DNA from: Acidobacteriota bacterium
GTDB lineage: Bacteria > Acidobacteriota > Blastocatellia > RBC074
Reading direction: 5' to 3'
Assembly (NCBI GenBank): GCA_019639255.1
Contig: JAHBSF010000034.1
Location: 1-51,860 of the forward strand
DNA: 51,860 bases
Part shown: in pieces, positions 37,039 to 45,165 of the stretch
Numbering within the stretch: the stretch's first letter is position 1
Layout: each line of letters begins with the position of its first letter
Notes under the pieces: generated by a model
Told to the model about the DNA's origin: nothing
The model's database searches: none
Seen by the model: the letters and a program-made list of their open reading frames with translations, nothing else
Position numbers and translations under genes: made by a program

Positions 37039-37467
37039 ATGTCCTATCGCGCTCAACGGCTCGCACACGAGCTGAGAGAGAAATTGAGCCTGCTCATAGC
37101 GCGTGAACTGCGCGATCCGCGCGTCGGTTTTGCTACGCTCACCGGACTAGATCTGAGTCCCGACCGGCGCTACGCCCGTGTATACGTAAGCGTGTTCGGC
37201 GATCCGGCCGAGCAACGTCGCTCGCTCGACGCCCTGAACGAGGCATCCGGATTTCTGCGCCGGTTGCTGGGTGCAAGCGTTCGTCTGCGCTACACGCCCG
37301 AATTGAATTTCGTCTTCGACGCTTCGGTCGAGCAGGGCGCGCGTATGGAGCGCATTCTGGACGAATTGAAACTGGACGAATTGAAACAGGAGACGCCCGA
37401 TGAGTCGGCGCAAACTACGCCGGATGGGGCTGATGAATCTTCAGAGCCCCGATCCGACGCCCACTGA
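37039..37467 (+). CDS. rbfA: Ribosome-binding factor A
   Basis: 142 residues. It binds 16S rRNA near helix 1 during 30S maturation. Family marks: RVGFATLTGLDLSPDRRYARVYVS and the helix LRRLLGASVRLRYTPELNF. The acidic C-terminal 25 residues are an extension. It follows infB after a palindrome and precedes nrnA by 17 bases. Confidence 0.93.
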   Translation: MSYRAQRLAHELREKLSLLIARELRDPRVGFATLTGLDLSPDRRYARVYVSVFGDPAEQRRSLDALNEASGFLRRLLGASVRLRYTPELNFVFDASVEQGARMERILDELKLDELKQETPDESAQTTPDGADESSEPRSDAH

Positions 37468-37484
37468 CATCGGAGTCGGTCGTT

Positions 37485-38471
37485 ATGTTGAGTCAAGTTA
37501 TTGATCTGATCGAGAAGCACGAAAGTTTCAGCATCACATCCCACATCCGCCCGGACGGCGACAGCCTCGGCTCTTCGCTTGCCCTGTGCTGGATTCTGCG
37601 AAGCCTGAAAAAGGATGCAGAGGTCATAATGGCGGATCGCGTGCCGCACGCCTATGTCAAACTGCCGGGCGCCGAGTGCGTCCGCGTAGTCCCGGATGTC
37701 GATCGCCACTACGACGCTGTTTTCGTCATCGAGTGCAGTGATGTCTCGCGCCCCGGTTTGCCGAGTTTGAAAGATCAGTTCGTCGTCAATATAGATCATC
37801 ATTCCACTACCGAACTGTTCGGCAACGTCAACTGGATTGATTCGACGGCGGCGGCGGTAGGCGAGATGATTTACAACCTCGCCAAAGCCATTGGCGCGCG
37901 AATAACCCCGGAACTTGCAAGCTGCGTGTATGCGGCGCTGCTTACAGACACCGGGTCGTTCCACTTTTCCAATACGACCGAACGAACCTTCAAGATCGCA
38001 AGCGAACTCGTCCGCCACGGCGCACAACCGGCAAAACTCTCGCAGGGAATTTTCTACAATTACCCTTATGCGAAAGTGCAACTCGTCGGTCGCGTGCTCT
38101 CGACGCTCGAGCGCGACGAATCGGGCCGCATCGCCTGGATTACCATGACGAAAAAAGCGATGGAGGAAACCGGCGCAACCGAGGATGATTCGGACGGAAT
38201 CATCAACTTTCCACTGACGGTCGGTGATGTGGAAGCCGTCGCGTTTTTCCGCGAACTCCCCAACTCCACCTATCGCATAAGCCTGCGTTCCAAAAACCGC
38301 GTCAACGTTGCGCGCGTCGCAGAAGACTTCGGCGGCGGCGGCCACTGCAACGCCGCGGGATTCACCATAACCGCCAGCTACGAAGAATTGAGCCGCGCCG
38401 TTATCGAGCGTTTGCGCGACGCCGTAGCGGCGGCTCCCGCAGTCAACGGCCGCGAAATCAAACCGCGCTGA
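37485..38471 (+). CDS. nrnA: DHH/DHHA1 phosphoesterase, NrnA-like oligoribonuclease/pAp phosphatase
   Basis: 328 residues. It degrades short RNA oligomers and dephosphorylates pAp or cyclic-dinucleotide-derived linear products. DHH-domain metal sites: HIRPDGDSLGS near residues 20-30, DHH at 104-106, and TDTGSFHFSN. The DHHA1 motif GGGGHCNAAGF is near residue 285. It follows rbfA, as in many bacteria; the truB gene that often follows is absent here. The stop TGA overlaps the first base of palindromic copy 13. Confidence 0.93.
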   Translation: MLSQVIDLIEKHESFSITSHIRPDGDSLGSSLALCWILRSLKKDAEVIMADRVPHAYVKLPGAECVRVVPDVDRHYDAVFVIECSDVSRPGLPSLKDQFVVNIDHHSTTELFGNVNWIDSTAAAVGEMIYNLAKAIGARITPELASCVYAALLTDTGSFHFSNTTERTFKIASELVRHGAQPAKLSQGIFYNYPYAKVQLVGRVLSTLERDESGRIAWITMTKKAMEETGATEDDSDGIINFPLTVGDVEAVAFFRELPNSTYRISLRSKNRVNVARVAEDFGGGGHCNAAGFTITASYEELSRAVIERLRDAVAAAPAVNGREIKPR

Positions 38472-38568
38472 GACGGATAACGGAACAAACAAAATTAAAC
38501 GGAACAAACGGAAAAGTTCAAACCCGTCCGTTTGTCCCGTGAAGTATCGTTTGTTCAGTTATCTCTTC
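38471..38568. repeat. Palindromic intergenic element, copy 13
   Basis: 98-bp imperfect inverted repeat that exactly fills the space between the convergent nrnA stop (38469-38471) and methyltransferase stop (38569-38571). The left arm reads GGATAACGGAACAAAC; the right arm reads GTTTGTTCAGTTATCTC. Confidence 0.88.
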
Positions 38569-39393
38569 TTACACTCGAATGGCAGTGACTTCGAGGTACT
38601 CGGCTGCAATGCTCGTGGAATCGTCTTCGGCGCAGTTATGTTCTCTCCAGAGCCTTTCCAGATCCGTACGCAGCGCCGATTGTCCATCCTCATCGAGCGA
38701 GGCAAACGCGCGGTGCGTCGGCCCGTACCAGGTGCGGAAGAACTCGACGGCTTCCGCCGGCTTCATCGGGAAGTTCATAAACAGGATTCGCCGCATAAAA
38801 CGAATGTCCCTGAAATCCACGTGAAGGCGTTCGAGCGCCGTAGCTTCATCGCCCCATAGCAGCGGCGAAGGCATAGAGGGAGGCGGCGCATAACGGCTCG
38901 TGACCTTGAACATTCGACCGATAAAACCCGTCGGAGTCCAGTTCGCCATCGTTATGCGCCCGCCGCTGCGACATACGCGGGCCATTTCCTCAGCGACAAG
39001 CCTGGGTTGTGGGGCGAACATTGCGCCGAACATCGTTACAACTTCGTCAAAAGATGCGTCGGCGTAAGGCAGGTCTTCGGCATCTCCCTCATCAAACCTG
39101 ATGTCGAGACTCTCCGCCTGCGCACGCCTGCGCGCCGTATGAAGCAGATTTGGGGCGATGTCTACGCCGGTGACTCTCGCTCCGGCGCGCGCAGCCGGTA
39201 CTGAGAGATTGCCCGTACCGCAGGCGATGTCGAGTACCCGGCTGCCAGGTTTCAGTTCCAGGCGAGCGATGAATTCCTCGGCGCCCTGCGCAATCACCTG
39301 GGCGATTTTGTCGAAATCGCCCGACATCCATACACCCTTCAGCTTTGCCTTGAGGCCAATGATTTCGGACAGGGAATGAATTGCTGCGCTCAT
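38569..39393 (-). CDS. Class I SAM-dependent methyltransferase (Methyltransf_11/UbiE-like)
   Basis: 274 residues from ATG 39393 with AAGGAG seven bases upstream; a longer reading to 39507 overlaps the DUF3455 gene. Motif I is VLDIACGTGNLSVPAA (about 53-68), followed by VTGVDIAPNLL; GDAEDLPYADASFDEV is motif II. The C-terminal half lacks recognisable substrate-specific features. It probably methylates a small molecule; substrate unknown. It follows the DUF3455 gene by 43 bases on the same strand. Confidence 0.88.
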   Translation of the reverse strand: MSAAIHSLSEIIGLKAKLKGVWMSGDFDKIAQVIAQGAEEFIARLELKPGSRVLDIACGTGNLSVPAARAGARVTGVDIAPNLLHTARRRAQAESLDIRFDEGDAEDLPYADASFDEVVTMFGAMFAPQPRLVAEEMARVCRSGGRITMANWTPTGFIGRMFKVTSRYAPPPSMPSPLLWGDEATALERLHVDFRDIRFMRRILFMNFPMKPAEAVEFFRTWYGPTHRAFASLDEDGQSALRTDLERLWREHNCAEDDSTSIAAEYLEVTAIRV

Positions 39394-39436
39394 CTCGTTT
39401 CTCCTTTCTGTTGATTGAACCTGATGAGTTGCGGGC

Positions 39437-39994
39437 TCAGAATTCCGAACGATAAAAGTAATACTCGGTCGTATAGGGAACCCGCGCTTCAGCGCCAACA
39501 AATGCACCCGGGACAGTCGGGGCCAACCCGCCCGAAGTATTCACGCGCTGGATATAGGTCACATTGCTGAAAATGCCGGGGCCGTCGCTCGATACGGTTT
39601 GGAGCAGCAGCCACGGAATCGCGGTCGCATCCGGGGTGCAGCCCGCTACACGACTCGCTACGACGTTGCTGCCGCTATTGCTTTCCCACGTGGGGCCGGC
39701 GTAGTGCGTGCCCACCTTTCCGCGATAATTCGGCGCGGCGAACAACATTGCCTCAGGCGCTACAAAATCCCAGCCTGCTCCGTTCCATCTGTAGATCTGC
39801 ACGCCTATTGCATAGGTGCGGAAAGACACCTTGTGTCCCGGAGGAACCTGCACAAGATCGCAGACGGGGGACGGCAGTTCGGGGCTGCGGTCGGGTGCGG
39901 GTGCGGCGGGAATGGATACGGCGCCGGCTGCTGCAAGCAGGGCCGCAACGACAACGCCGAGTGTGAATATGCGAATTGAACCTTTGTATTTCAT
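39437..39994 (-). CDS. Secreted DUF3455 protein
   Basis: 185 residues with a signal peptide (about 1-28). The DUF3455 pattern is clear: VPPGHKVSFRTYAIGVQIYR, APEAMLFA, KVGTHYAGPTWESNSGS and TYIQRVNTSGG. The family is found in soil bacteria and some fungi; the function is unknown. It lies between the haloperoxidase-like and methyltransferase genes, all on the minus strand with short gaps, so an operon is likely. Confidence 0.9.
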   Translation of the reverse strand: MKYKGSIRIFTLGVVVAALLAAAGAVSIPAAPAPDRSPELPSPVCDLVQVPPGHKVSFRTYAIGVQIYRWNGAGWDFVAPEAMLFAAPNYRGKVGTHYAGPTWESNSGSNVVASRVAGCTPDATAIPWLLLQTVSSDGPGIFSNVTYIQRVNTSGGLAPTVPGAFVGAEARVPYTTEYYFYRSEF

Positions 39995-40024
39995 AACTAT
40001 TCTCCTTGTTCCTTCCCTGGTTTT

Positions 40025-41335
40025 CTATCGGATGCAACTGCGCGGGCGCAGCAGATTCTGAAAAATGTAGTTGCCGACGTTACGTCCGATCGATTGACCG
40101 GCTACGTTGTCGAACGTGAAGTGGATTCCGCCATAGACGCGGCTGCGCGCCGCTTCATCAGCCATCGCTGCAAAGCCGGGGTAGGATCTTGTAGCCCCGC
40201 CCGGGCCTTCCCACGTATGGTCGAAACGTATGTCGTCGCGCCCGAAAAGCAGCCCGAGCACGGTTGCCTGCGATTCGCTTAGCGTCGCGAGGTTCCCGGT
40301 ATAGCTCGGGAACGCAGGCGTGGCGTTGAGCGGCACCCAGTTGGGGTCGGGAGCGGTGTCCGGATTATTGTCTTCATCGGCGCGCTGTATGGCTGTGACC
40401 GGACGCCACGTTCCGTATTGAAATTTGCTGGCGATCGAGGTTTGCAGCGCATCGTGGAGCGTGATGTTGATCAACGCAAAAAGCCGCGCATTTTCAACCG
40501 TATTCGATCCGCGATTGAGTGCAACCGTGCGGGCTACGTTGTTCCATACGAAAAGAAAATTCGTCGGCGTATTCACTCCCGCCCACAGGCGCGCTACCTG
40601 CGTCTGATCTGCAGTTCGCGTAGTGCTTGTTGCAGAACCTAGTTCCTTTACTTCATTGAGGTCCGCAGCGTATTCCGCACTCGTAATTGCGGGCGGCGGA
40701 TTGGGTGAAAACTGAGTACTCGAGCCCAGTGCAAATGGGACTACTGCTCCGTAATGGGTAAAGGTAGCGGGAGTAAAACTCGGCGGCGTCGGTTGCCAGT
40801 TGCCGGGCGTCGTGGGCAGCACATAGGCGGGCGGGGTGGCGTTCCACCCGTCATTGGCTCTGGCTTCGAGCATTTCTGCAGCGGCGATACTGCCTATTTT
40901 GGAACCCTGTCGCGCCCTGGTTCTCTCAACCGTTCTGAGCGATTTGGCAAGTTCCGCCTCGAATACGGTTCGCCTCACCGGGTATAGCGCGGCCAGAACA
41001 TCGTGCGCCGCCTGTGCAGCGGCGGCGATTATCGATGCATTGCTTGAGCCCGGTACATCGATGAGGTAGGGCGTGTACGTTCCGTCTATTGAGTTTACGG
41101 CGTCGAACATCGCGCCGTGCATCATGGCGTAGCTGCGCACGGGCATAATCGTCGGCGGATGCAGACCCGGCGTGCTGACGGTGTCCCTGAGCACGCGGTT
41201 CCATTGCAGAATGACCTCATCCTGCGCCGATAGAGCGTTCGCTGCGGCGCCGCCTTCCTGCGCGAGCAGATTGAGTTGCGCGCCAAACAATATCGTTATT
41301 ATCAGCAGTAACCTGATGACTGTGCGGTCGTTCAT
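40025..41335 (-). CDS. Vanadium-dependent haloperoxidase-like (PAP2-related) exported protein
   Basis: 436 residues with a signal peptide ending near AQ at residues 25-26. The vanadate pocket is partly visible: K304 and R311 (KFQYGTWRP), G347, R399 and H405 (RVYGGIH). The SGH motif that carries the acid-base histidine reads TGN (346-348). Family members oxidise halides with peroxide, or dephosphorylate lipids in the PAP2 branch. The changed residue suggests altered or lost peroxidase activity. First gene of the likely operon with DUF3455 and the methyltransferase. Confidence 0.85.
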   Translation of the reverse strand: MNDRTVIRLLLIITILFGAQLNLLAQEGGAAANALSAQDEVILQWNRVLRDTVSTPGLHPPTIMPVRSYAMMHGAMFDAVNSIDGTYTPYLIDVPGSSNASIIAAAAQAAHDVLAALYPVRRTVFEAELAKSLRTVERTRARQGSKIGSIAAAEMLEARANDGWNATPPAYVLPTTPGNWQPTPPSFTPATFTHYGAVVPFALGSSTQFSPNPPPAITSAEYAADLNEVKELGSATSTTRTADQTQVARLWAGVNTPTNFLFVWNNVARTVALNRGSNTVENARLFALINITLHDALQTSIASKFQYGTWRPVTAIQRADEDNNPDTAPDPNWVPLNATPAFPSYTGNLATLSESQATVLGLLFGRDDIRFDHTWEGPGGATRSYPGFAAMADEAARSRVYGGIHFTFDNVAGQSIGRNVGNYIFQNLLRPRSCIR

Positions 41336-41470
41336 TTCTCCCTCCTATACTCCGTTAATGTCAGTCCCGTCCGGCGGCTTTTATTGCCGCTCACCTTCAC
41401 AGGCGGAAAAAACAGGAAGAAATGACGGAAGGGGGAGAATTTATTTTTTGGACCGAGAAGAAGGGCAAAA

Positions 41471-41490
41471 AGAAGGTGCTGAGTGCAAAT
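41471..41490. repeat. Fragment of the heptamer-armed palindrome
   Basis: AGAAGGTGCTGAGTGCAAAT matches the left arm of copies B and C, but no right arm follows. The rest of the 41336-41517 gap holds no visible gene. Confidence 0.7.
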
Positions 41491-41517
41491 AGGCGGCAAT
41501 TCCCGGTTCAGGAGGAA

Positions 41518-41614
41518 AGAGAGATAACGGAACATACGAAATAAGACGGAACAAACGGAAATATTCAACTTTTCCGTAGTTTCCGTCTTATTTCGTATGT
41601 TCCGTTATCTCTCT
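41518..41614. repeat. Palindromic intergenic element, copy 14, with paired base change
   Basis: 97-bp inverted repeat. The left arm has AACATACG and the right arm CGTATGTT, where other copies have AACAAACG and CGTTTGTT; the change is matched on both arms. It lies just after the kinase gene (minus strand, stop at 41621-41623). Confidence 0.92.
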
Positions 41615-41620
41615 TTACTC

Positions 41621-44263
41621 TCACTGCGGATATTTGGGCAGATCGCGCCATTGTGCAGCCTGTTCGGGTTTATCCCACGCCTGGTAAAGTTCCAGAAGGC
41701 GGCTGACGGTTCTGCGTGTAGCGGTGTGCAGGTCGCCGTGCGATACCTTCAATCCGGCGTGGGCAATCAGCAATTGCTCTTCGGCTTCCCGGAATCGCTT
41801 CAGTCTTATCAGGCATCCACCGATCAGGCTGCGGGTGCGATTGATCATCCAGTGATCGGGTTGCAGCGATTTGAGGTAAACATCCAGCACCTGACGATAC
41901 ATTCTCTCGGCTTCATTGTAGTCGCCCTTGTCGAAGTATACGCCCGCGAGGTTGCTCATACTGGTTGCAGTCTCGGGGTGTGTTTCGCCGAGCAGTCTGC
42001 GCCGCATGGCTAATGTTTGCTGAAAGAGTAATTCCGCCTGACGGTAATCGCCCTTCAGTCTGAGCAGCGTCGCCAGGTTGTTCATCGTTATGGTCAGGTT
42101 TGGGTGATCGGGACCAAGCAGCTTGCGTCTCAGCTCCAGAGCTTCGCGGTAATGCCGCTCGGCCTCGTCGTACTCGCGTTTGTCCTGCAACGCCAGTGCA
42201 AGGTTGGCGATGCTGATTACAACCTCCGGATGTTCCGGACCGAAAAGTTTGCGCCTGAGTGCGAGCGCTTCGCGGAAAAGAGTTACAGCCTCGTCGATAT
42301 GCTCCTGCTCCTGAAGCATTGCGGCTACGTTATTGAGACCGGTTGCTACCAGCGGGTGTTCGGGCCCGTAAAGTTTGCGGTGCAGATCGAGCGCCTGCCG
42401 ATACTGAGCTTCGGCTTCGGCGAACTTTCCCTGTTCGCCCAGAAGTCTTCCAAGGCTGTTGATGCTCTCGGCCAGATCCTTATGTTCACTTCCGAGAATC
42501 GTGCGTCTGAGTGCGAGGGCTTCGCGCAGCAGCGGTTCCGCTTCGTCGAGCATTCCGCGCACGATCAGCACGTTTCCCAATCCGTCCATACTGTCCGCTG
42601 CATCAGCGTGCGAATTTCCGAAAAGCCTGCGCCGCATTGCGAGCGCCTCGCGGAACAACCGCTCGCTTCCGGCGTAGTCGCCTCTGAGATTCGCCAGAAC
42701 CGCCATACGATGCAGACTCTCCGCCACATCTCCGTGTTCGTTTCCGTTCAACTGCCGCCGCATCCTGAGCGCTTCTTCAAACAGAGATTGCGCTCTGTCG
42801 TATACGCCTATGGCCTGATACAACCCGCCGAGCGTATCGAGCAGTTTCGCCTGTACAGCCGGCTGGCTCTTGAGGTCGCGGACGACTTTCTCCGCACCCT
42901 GATCCAGCAGTTCTCTTGCAGTGATGGGGTTGCCCTGAGATTTGCCGGGGTCGGCGAACTCGAGCACGGATACCAGCGATTGCGTGGTCGCCTGCGCAGT
43001 CGCCGCTTCCAGATTTGCGCGGTCGCGCTCGCGAGCAAGGCGAACGGCGAGCACCGCCAATGCAACGGCGAATATCGCAAGCATTGCAACTACGGCTACA
43101 CCGGCCTTGTGCCGCCGGACGAATTTTCCCGCGCGGTATCCGAAGGTATCCTTGCGCGCGAGTACGGGCAATCCTGCAAGGTGCCGGCGAATGTCTTCGG
43201 AGAACTGTTCGACCGACTGATAGCGGCGCGAGGGTTCCTTGCGCAGCGCCATCAGGACAATATTGTCGAGATCGCCTTCGAGCCTTCGGGCGAGTTTACC
43301 CGGCGCACCGTCCATACTGCTGACGGCCCTGCTCGGGGCTTCTGCTTCCACCTCGCATATCGTGCGCTCGATTTCGACCGGCGAATAGGATTTGAATTCG
43401 TAGGGACGCCTTCCGGTCAGCAGTTCGTAAAGCACCACTCCGAGCGAATAAACATCGGTTGTGGTAGCGACGTTTTGTCCGCGAGCCTGTTCGGGACTTG
43501 CATAATCGGGCGTCATCAACCGCACGGATGTCGCCGTGCGAGTAAGTGGTTCGCCCGAATCGGGCGCGAGCAGTTTCGCTATACCGAAATCCAGCAGTTT
43601 CGGCGCGCCTTCGGGAGTAATCAGAATGTTGCTGGGCTTAAGGTCGCGGTGTATGACGAGCTTGGAGTGCGCATGCTGTACGGCGGAACAGATATCGCGG
43701 AACAGTTGCAGTTTGTCGTTGATTGAAAACCGGTTGCTGCAGTAGTCGGTAATGGGCATACCGTCGACGTATTCCATGACGAAGTATGGCCTGCCGTCCA
43801 TCATCGCGCCGCCGTCAAACAGTCGGGCTATATTGGGATGATCGAGCGACGCCAGGATCTGGCGTTCGCGCAGGAATCGTCCGCGCACGAAGTCCGAATC
43901 CATTCCGCGCCGTATAAGCTTGAGCGCCACCTTCTGCTGAAAATGATCGTCATCGCGCACGGCTTCATATACTGCTCCCATTCCGCCACGCCCGATCATG
44001 CGTTCGAGTCTGTACGGGCCTATTCGCACTCCGCTTATATCGTCGTTGGGATCGTAGGCGAGCGAACGGGCTACGTTCGAGATGGATGTTTGTATGAAAT
44101 CTTCGCGCGTATCGCTGGCGAGAAGCGATAGCACCTCGTGAAGCAACTGTTCGTCGTCGTCGCACGCGCGAGCAAGGTATGCTTCGCGTTCGGCCTCAGG
44201 GCGTTCGGCCACGGTGCGAAAGAGTTCTTCTATGCGCTGCCAGCGTTCGGGATCCATTTCCAT
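41621..44263 (-). CDS. Membrane serine/threonine protein kinase with C-terminal TPRs
   Basis: 880 residues. The N-terminal 60 residues (PERWQRIEELFRTV...) are a helical segment common in this kinase group. The kinase domain is about 84-365: GRGGMGAVYE loop (91-100), K115, E133, HRDLKPSNI (205-213), DFG (225-227) and DYASPEQARG. A single membrane segment (about 387-409) places the TPR_12-type repeats (about 480-860, 42-residue period) outside the cytoplasm. The layout fits a receptor kinase sensing through its TPRs. It starts 40 bases after the ECF sigma gene ends, same strand, so kinase and sigma factor are likely co-transcribed. Confidence 0.93.
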   Translation of the reverse strand: MEMDPERWQRIEELFRTVAERPEAEREAYLARACDDDEQLLHEVLSLLASDTREDFIQTSISNVARSLAYDPNDDISGVRIGPYRLERMIGRGGMGAVYEAVRDDDHFQQKVALKLIRRGMDSDFVRGRFLRERQILASLDHPNIARLFDGGAMMDGRPYFVMEYVDGMPITDYCSNRFSINDKLQLFRDICSAVQHAHSKLVIHRDLKPSNILITPEGAPKLLDFGIAKLLAPDSGEPLTRTATSVRLMTPDYASPEQARGQNVATTTDVYSLGVVLYELLTGRRPYEFKSYSPVEIERTICEVEAEAPSRAVSSMDGAPGKLARRLEGDLDNIVLMALRKEPSRRYQSVEQFSEDIRRHLAGLPVLARKDTFGYRAGKFVRRHKAGVAVVAMLAIFAVALAVLAVRLARERDRANLEAATAQATTQSLVSVLEFADPGKSQGNPITARELLDQGAEKVVRDLKSQPAVQAKLLDTLGGLYQAIGVYDRAQSLFEEALRMRRQLNGNEHGDVAESLHRMAVLANLRGDYAGSERLFREALAMRRRLFGNSHADAADSMDGLGNVLIVRGMLDEAEPLLREALALRRTILGSEHKDLAESINSLGRLLGEQGKFAEAEAQYRQALDLHRKLYGPEHPLVATGLNNVAAMLQEQEHIDEAVTLFREALALRRKLFGPEHPEVVISIANLALALQDKREYDEAERHYREALELRRKLLGPDHPNLTITMNNLATLLRLKGDYRQAELLFQQTLAMRRRLLGETHPETATSMSNLAGVYFDKGDYNEAERMYRQVLDVYLKSLQPDHWMINRTRSLIGGCLIRLKRFREAEEQLLIAHAGLKVSHGDLHTATRRTVSRLLELYQAWDKPEQAAQWRDLPKYPQ

Positions 44264-44303
44264 CGTCGGGATTGCTTATCGGTATGACGTATTGCAGAAG
44301 CGA

Positions 44304-44882
44304 TCAACCCGGTTTTGAAGCCTCCATTTCACGGCGCAGCCACGCGCGTGCGAGCCTCAGTTCGTGGCCGATTGTGGTAATTGAGAGATTCAGGGCGGCG
44401 GCTGTTTCTTCGAGACTCAATCCTCCGAAATAGCGCAGTTCGATGATTTGCACCTTGCGCTCGTCGAATTTGGCCAGCGACAAAAGAGCATCGTCGAGCG
44501 CTACGACTTCGACAGCTTTTTCATCGGTAAACGCCAATGTTTCATCGAGTGAAAATTTACGGTCGCCGCCCCCGCGTTTTCCCGCCGTGCGCGCGCGCGC
44601 ATGATCGACCAGGATCTGCCGCATCAATTGCGCCGCAATCCCGAAAAAATGCCTGCGGCTTTGCCATTCCGGAAAATCCTGCTTGATCAACCTGAGGTAG
44701 GCTTCATTTATGAGAGCGGTCGGCTGAAGCGTATGGTCCGGGCGTTCGCCCCGCAGGTAGCTTTGCGCAAGTTTGTGTAGTTCGTGGTAGACGACGGGAA
44801 GCAACCGGTCGAGCGCATCGGGGTCGCCCCGGCTCCATCGCAGCAGCAGCGGCGTAATTTCATTCGATGGCGGCGTTTGCAT
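44304..44882 (-). CDS. ECF-type RNA polymerase sigma factor (TIGR02999/SigK-like group)
   Basis: 192 residues from ATG 44882; a longer reading to 44942 is possible. Region 2 contains RPDHTLQPTALINEAYLRL and HFFGIAAQLMRQILVDHARAR, and region 4 contains ELRYFGGLSLEETAAALNLS, both typical of the TIGR02999 group. The usual acidic DAED motif of region 2.2 is replaced by LQPT, with T55 at or near the acidic position. No anti-sigma factor gene is adjacent; the next gene is a Ser/Thr kinase. Confidence 0.9.
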   Translation of the reverse strand: MQTPPSNEITPLLLRWSRGDPDALDRLLPVVYHELHKLAQSYLRGERPDHTLQPTALINEAYLRLIKQDFPEWQSRRHFFGIAAQLMRQILVDHARARTAGKRGGGDRKFSLDETLAFTDEKAVEVVALDDALLSLAKFDERKVQIIELRYFGGLSLEETAAALNLSITTIGHELRLARAWLRREMEASKPG

Positions 44883-44953
44883 ATTCCGCAAGCTCCGATT
44901 ATCGGCAATACCGTCAAATCCCTGAATCAACCCACACGACATCGGGGCATAAA

Positions 44954-45050
44954 AGAGAGATAACGGAACAAACGAAATGAAACGAAAATTACGGAAAGGT
45001 TGAATATTTCCGTAATTTTCGTCTTATTTCGTTTGTTCCGTTATCTCTCT
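44954..45050. repeat. Palindromic intergenic element, copy 15 (best-preserved)
   Basis: 97-bp inverted repeat with nearly complete pairing of outer and inner arms; the only consistent mismatch is ATGAAACG against ATAAGACG. It carries the CCACACGAC-type flank on its left and TGGTACAAAGCGTGAGACA (inverted) on its right. The rest of the 283-bp gap (44883-45165) shows no gene. Confidence 0.93.
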
Positions 45051-45165
45051 TTTGTCTCACGCTTTGTACCAAGCTCCTGTGGATTTAGTATTCTACGGAA
45101 GTCTTGGGAATGTGCAATCTCTTCGCATCACACCCGGGGCTTTCCCGGCGCGATGGTTATGAATG

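Noticed and set aside
42104-43726. 540-codon plus-strand frame opposite the kinase
   Set aside because: It arises from the regular TPR and kinase codons on the other strand.
3014-45050. CRISPR array
   Set aside because: The repeats are dispersed over 42 kb, are long palindromes, and have genes rather than spacers between them; no cas gene is present.
45051-45165. Small plus-strand genes after copy 15
   Set aside because: The frames start inside the repeat, have no ribosome site and run into the DUF4384-like gene on the other strand.
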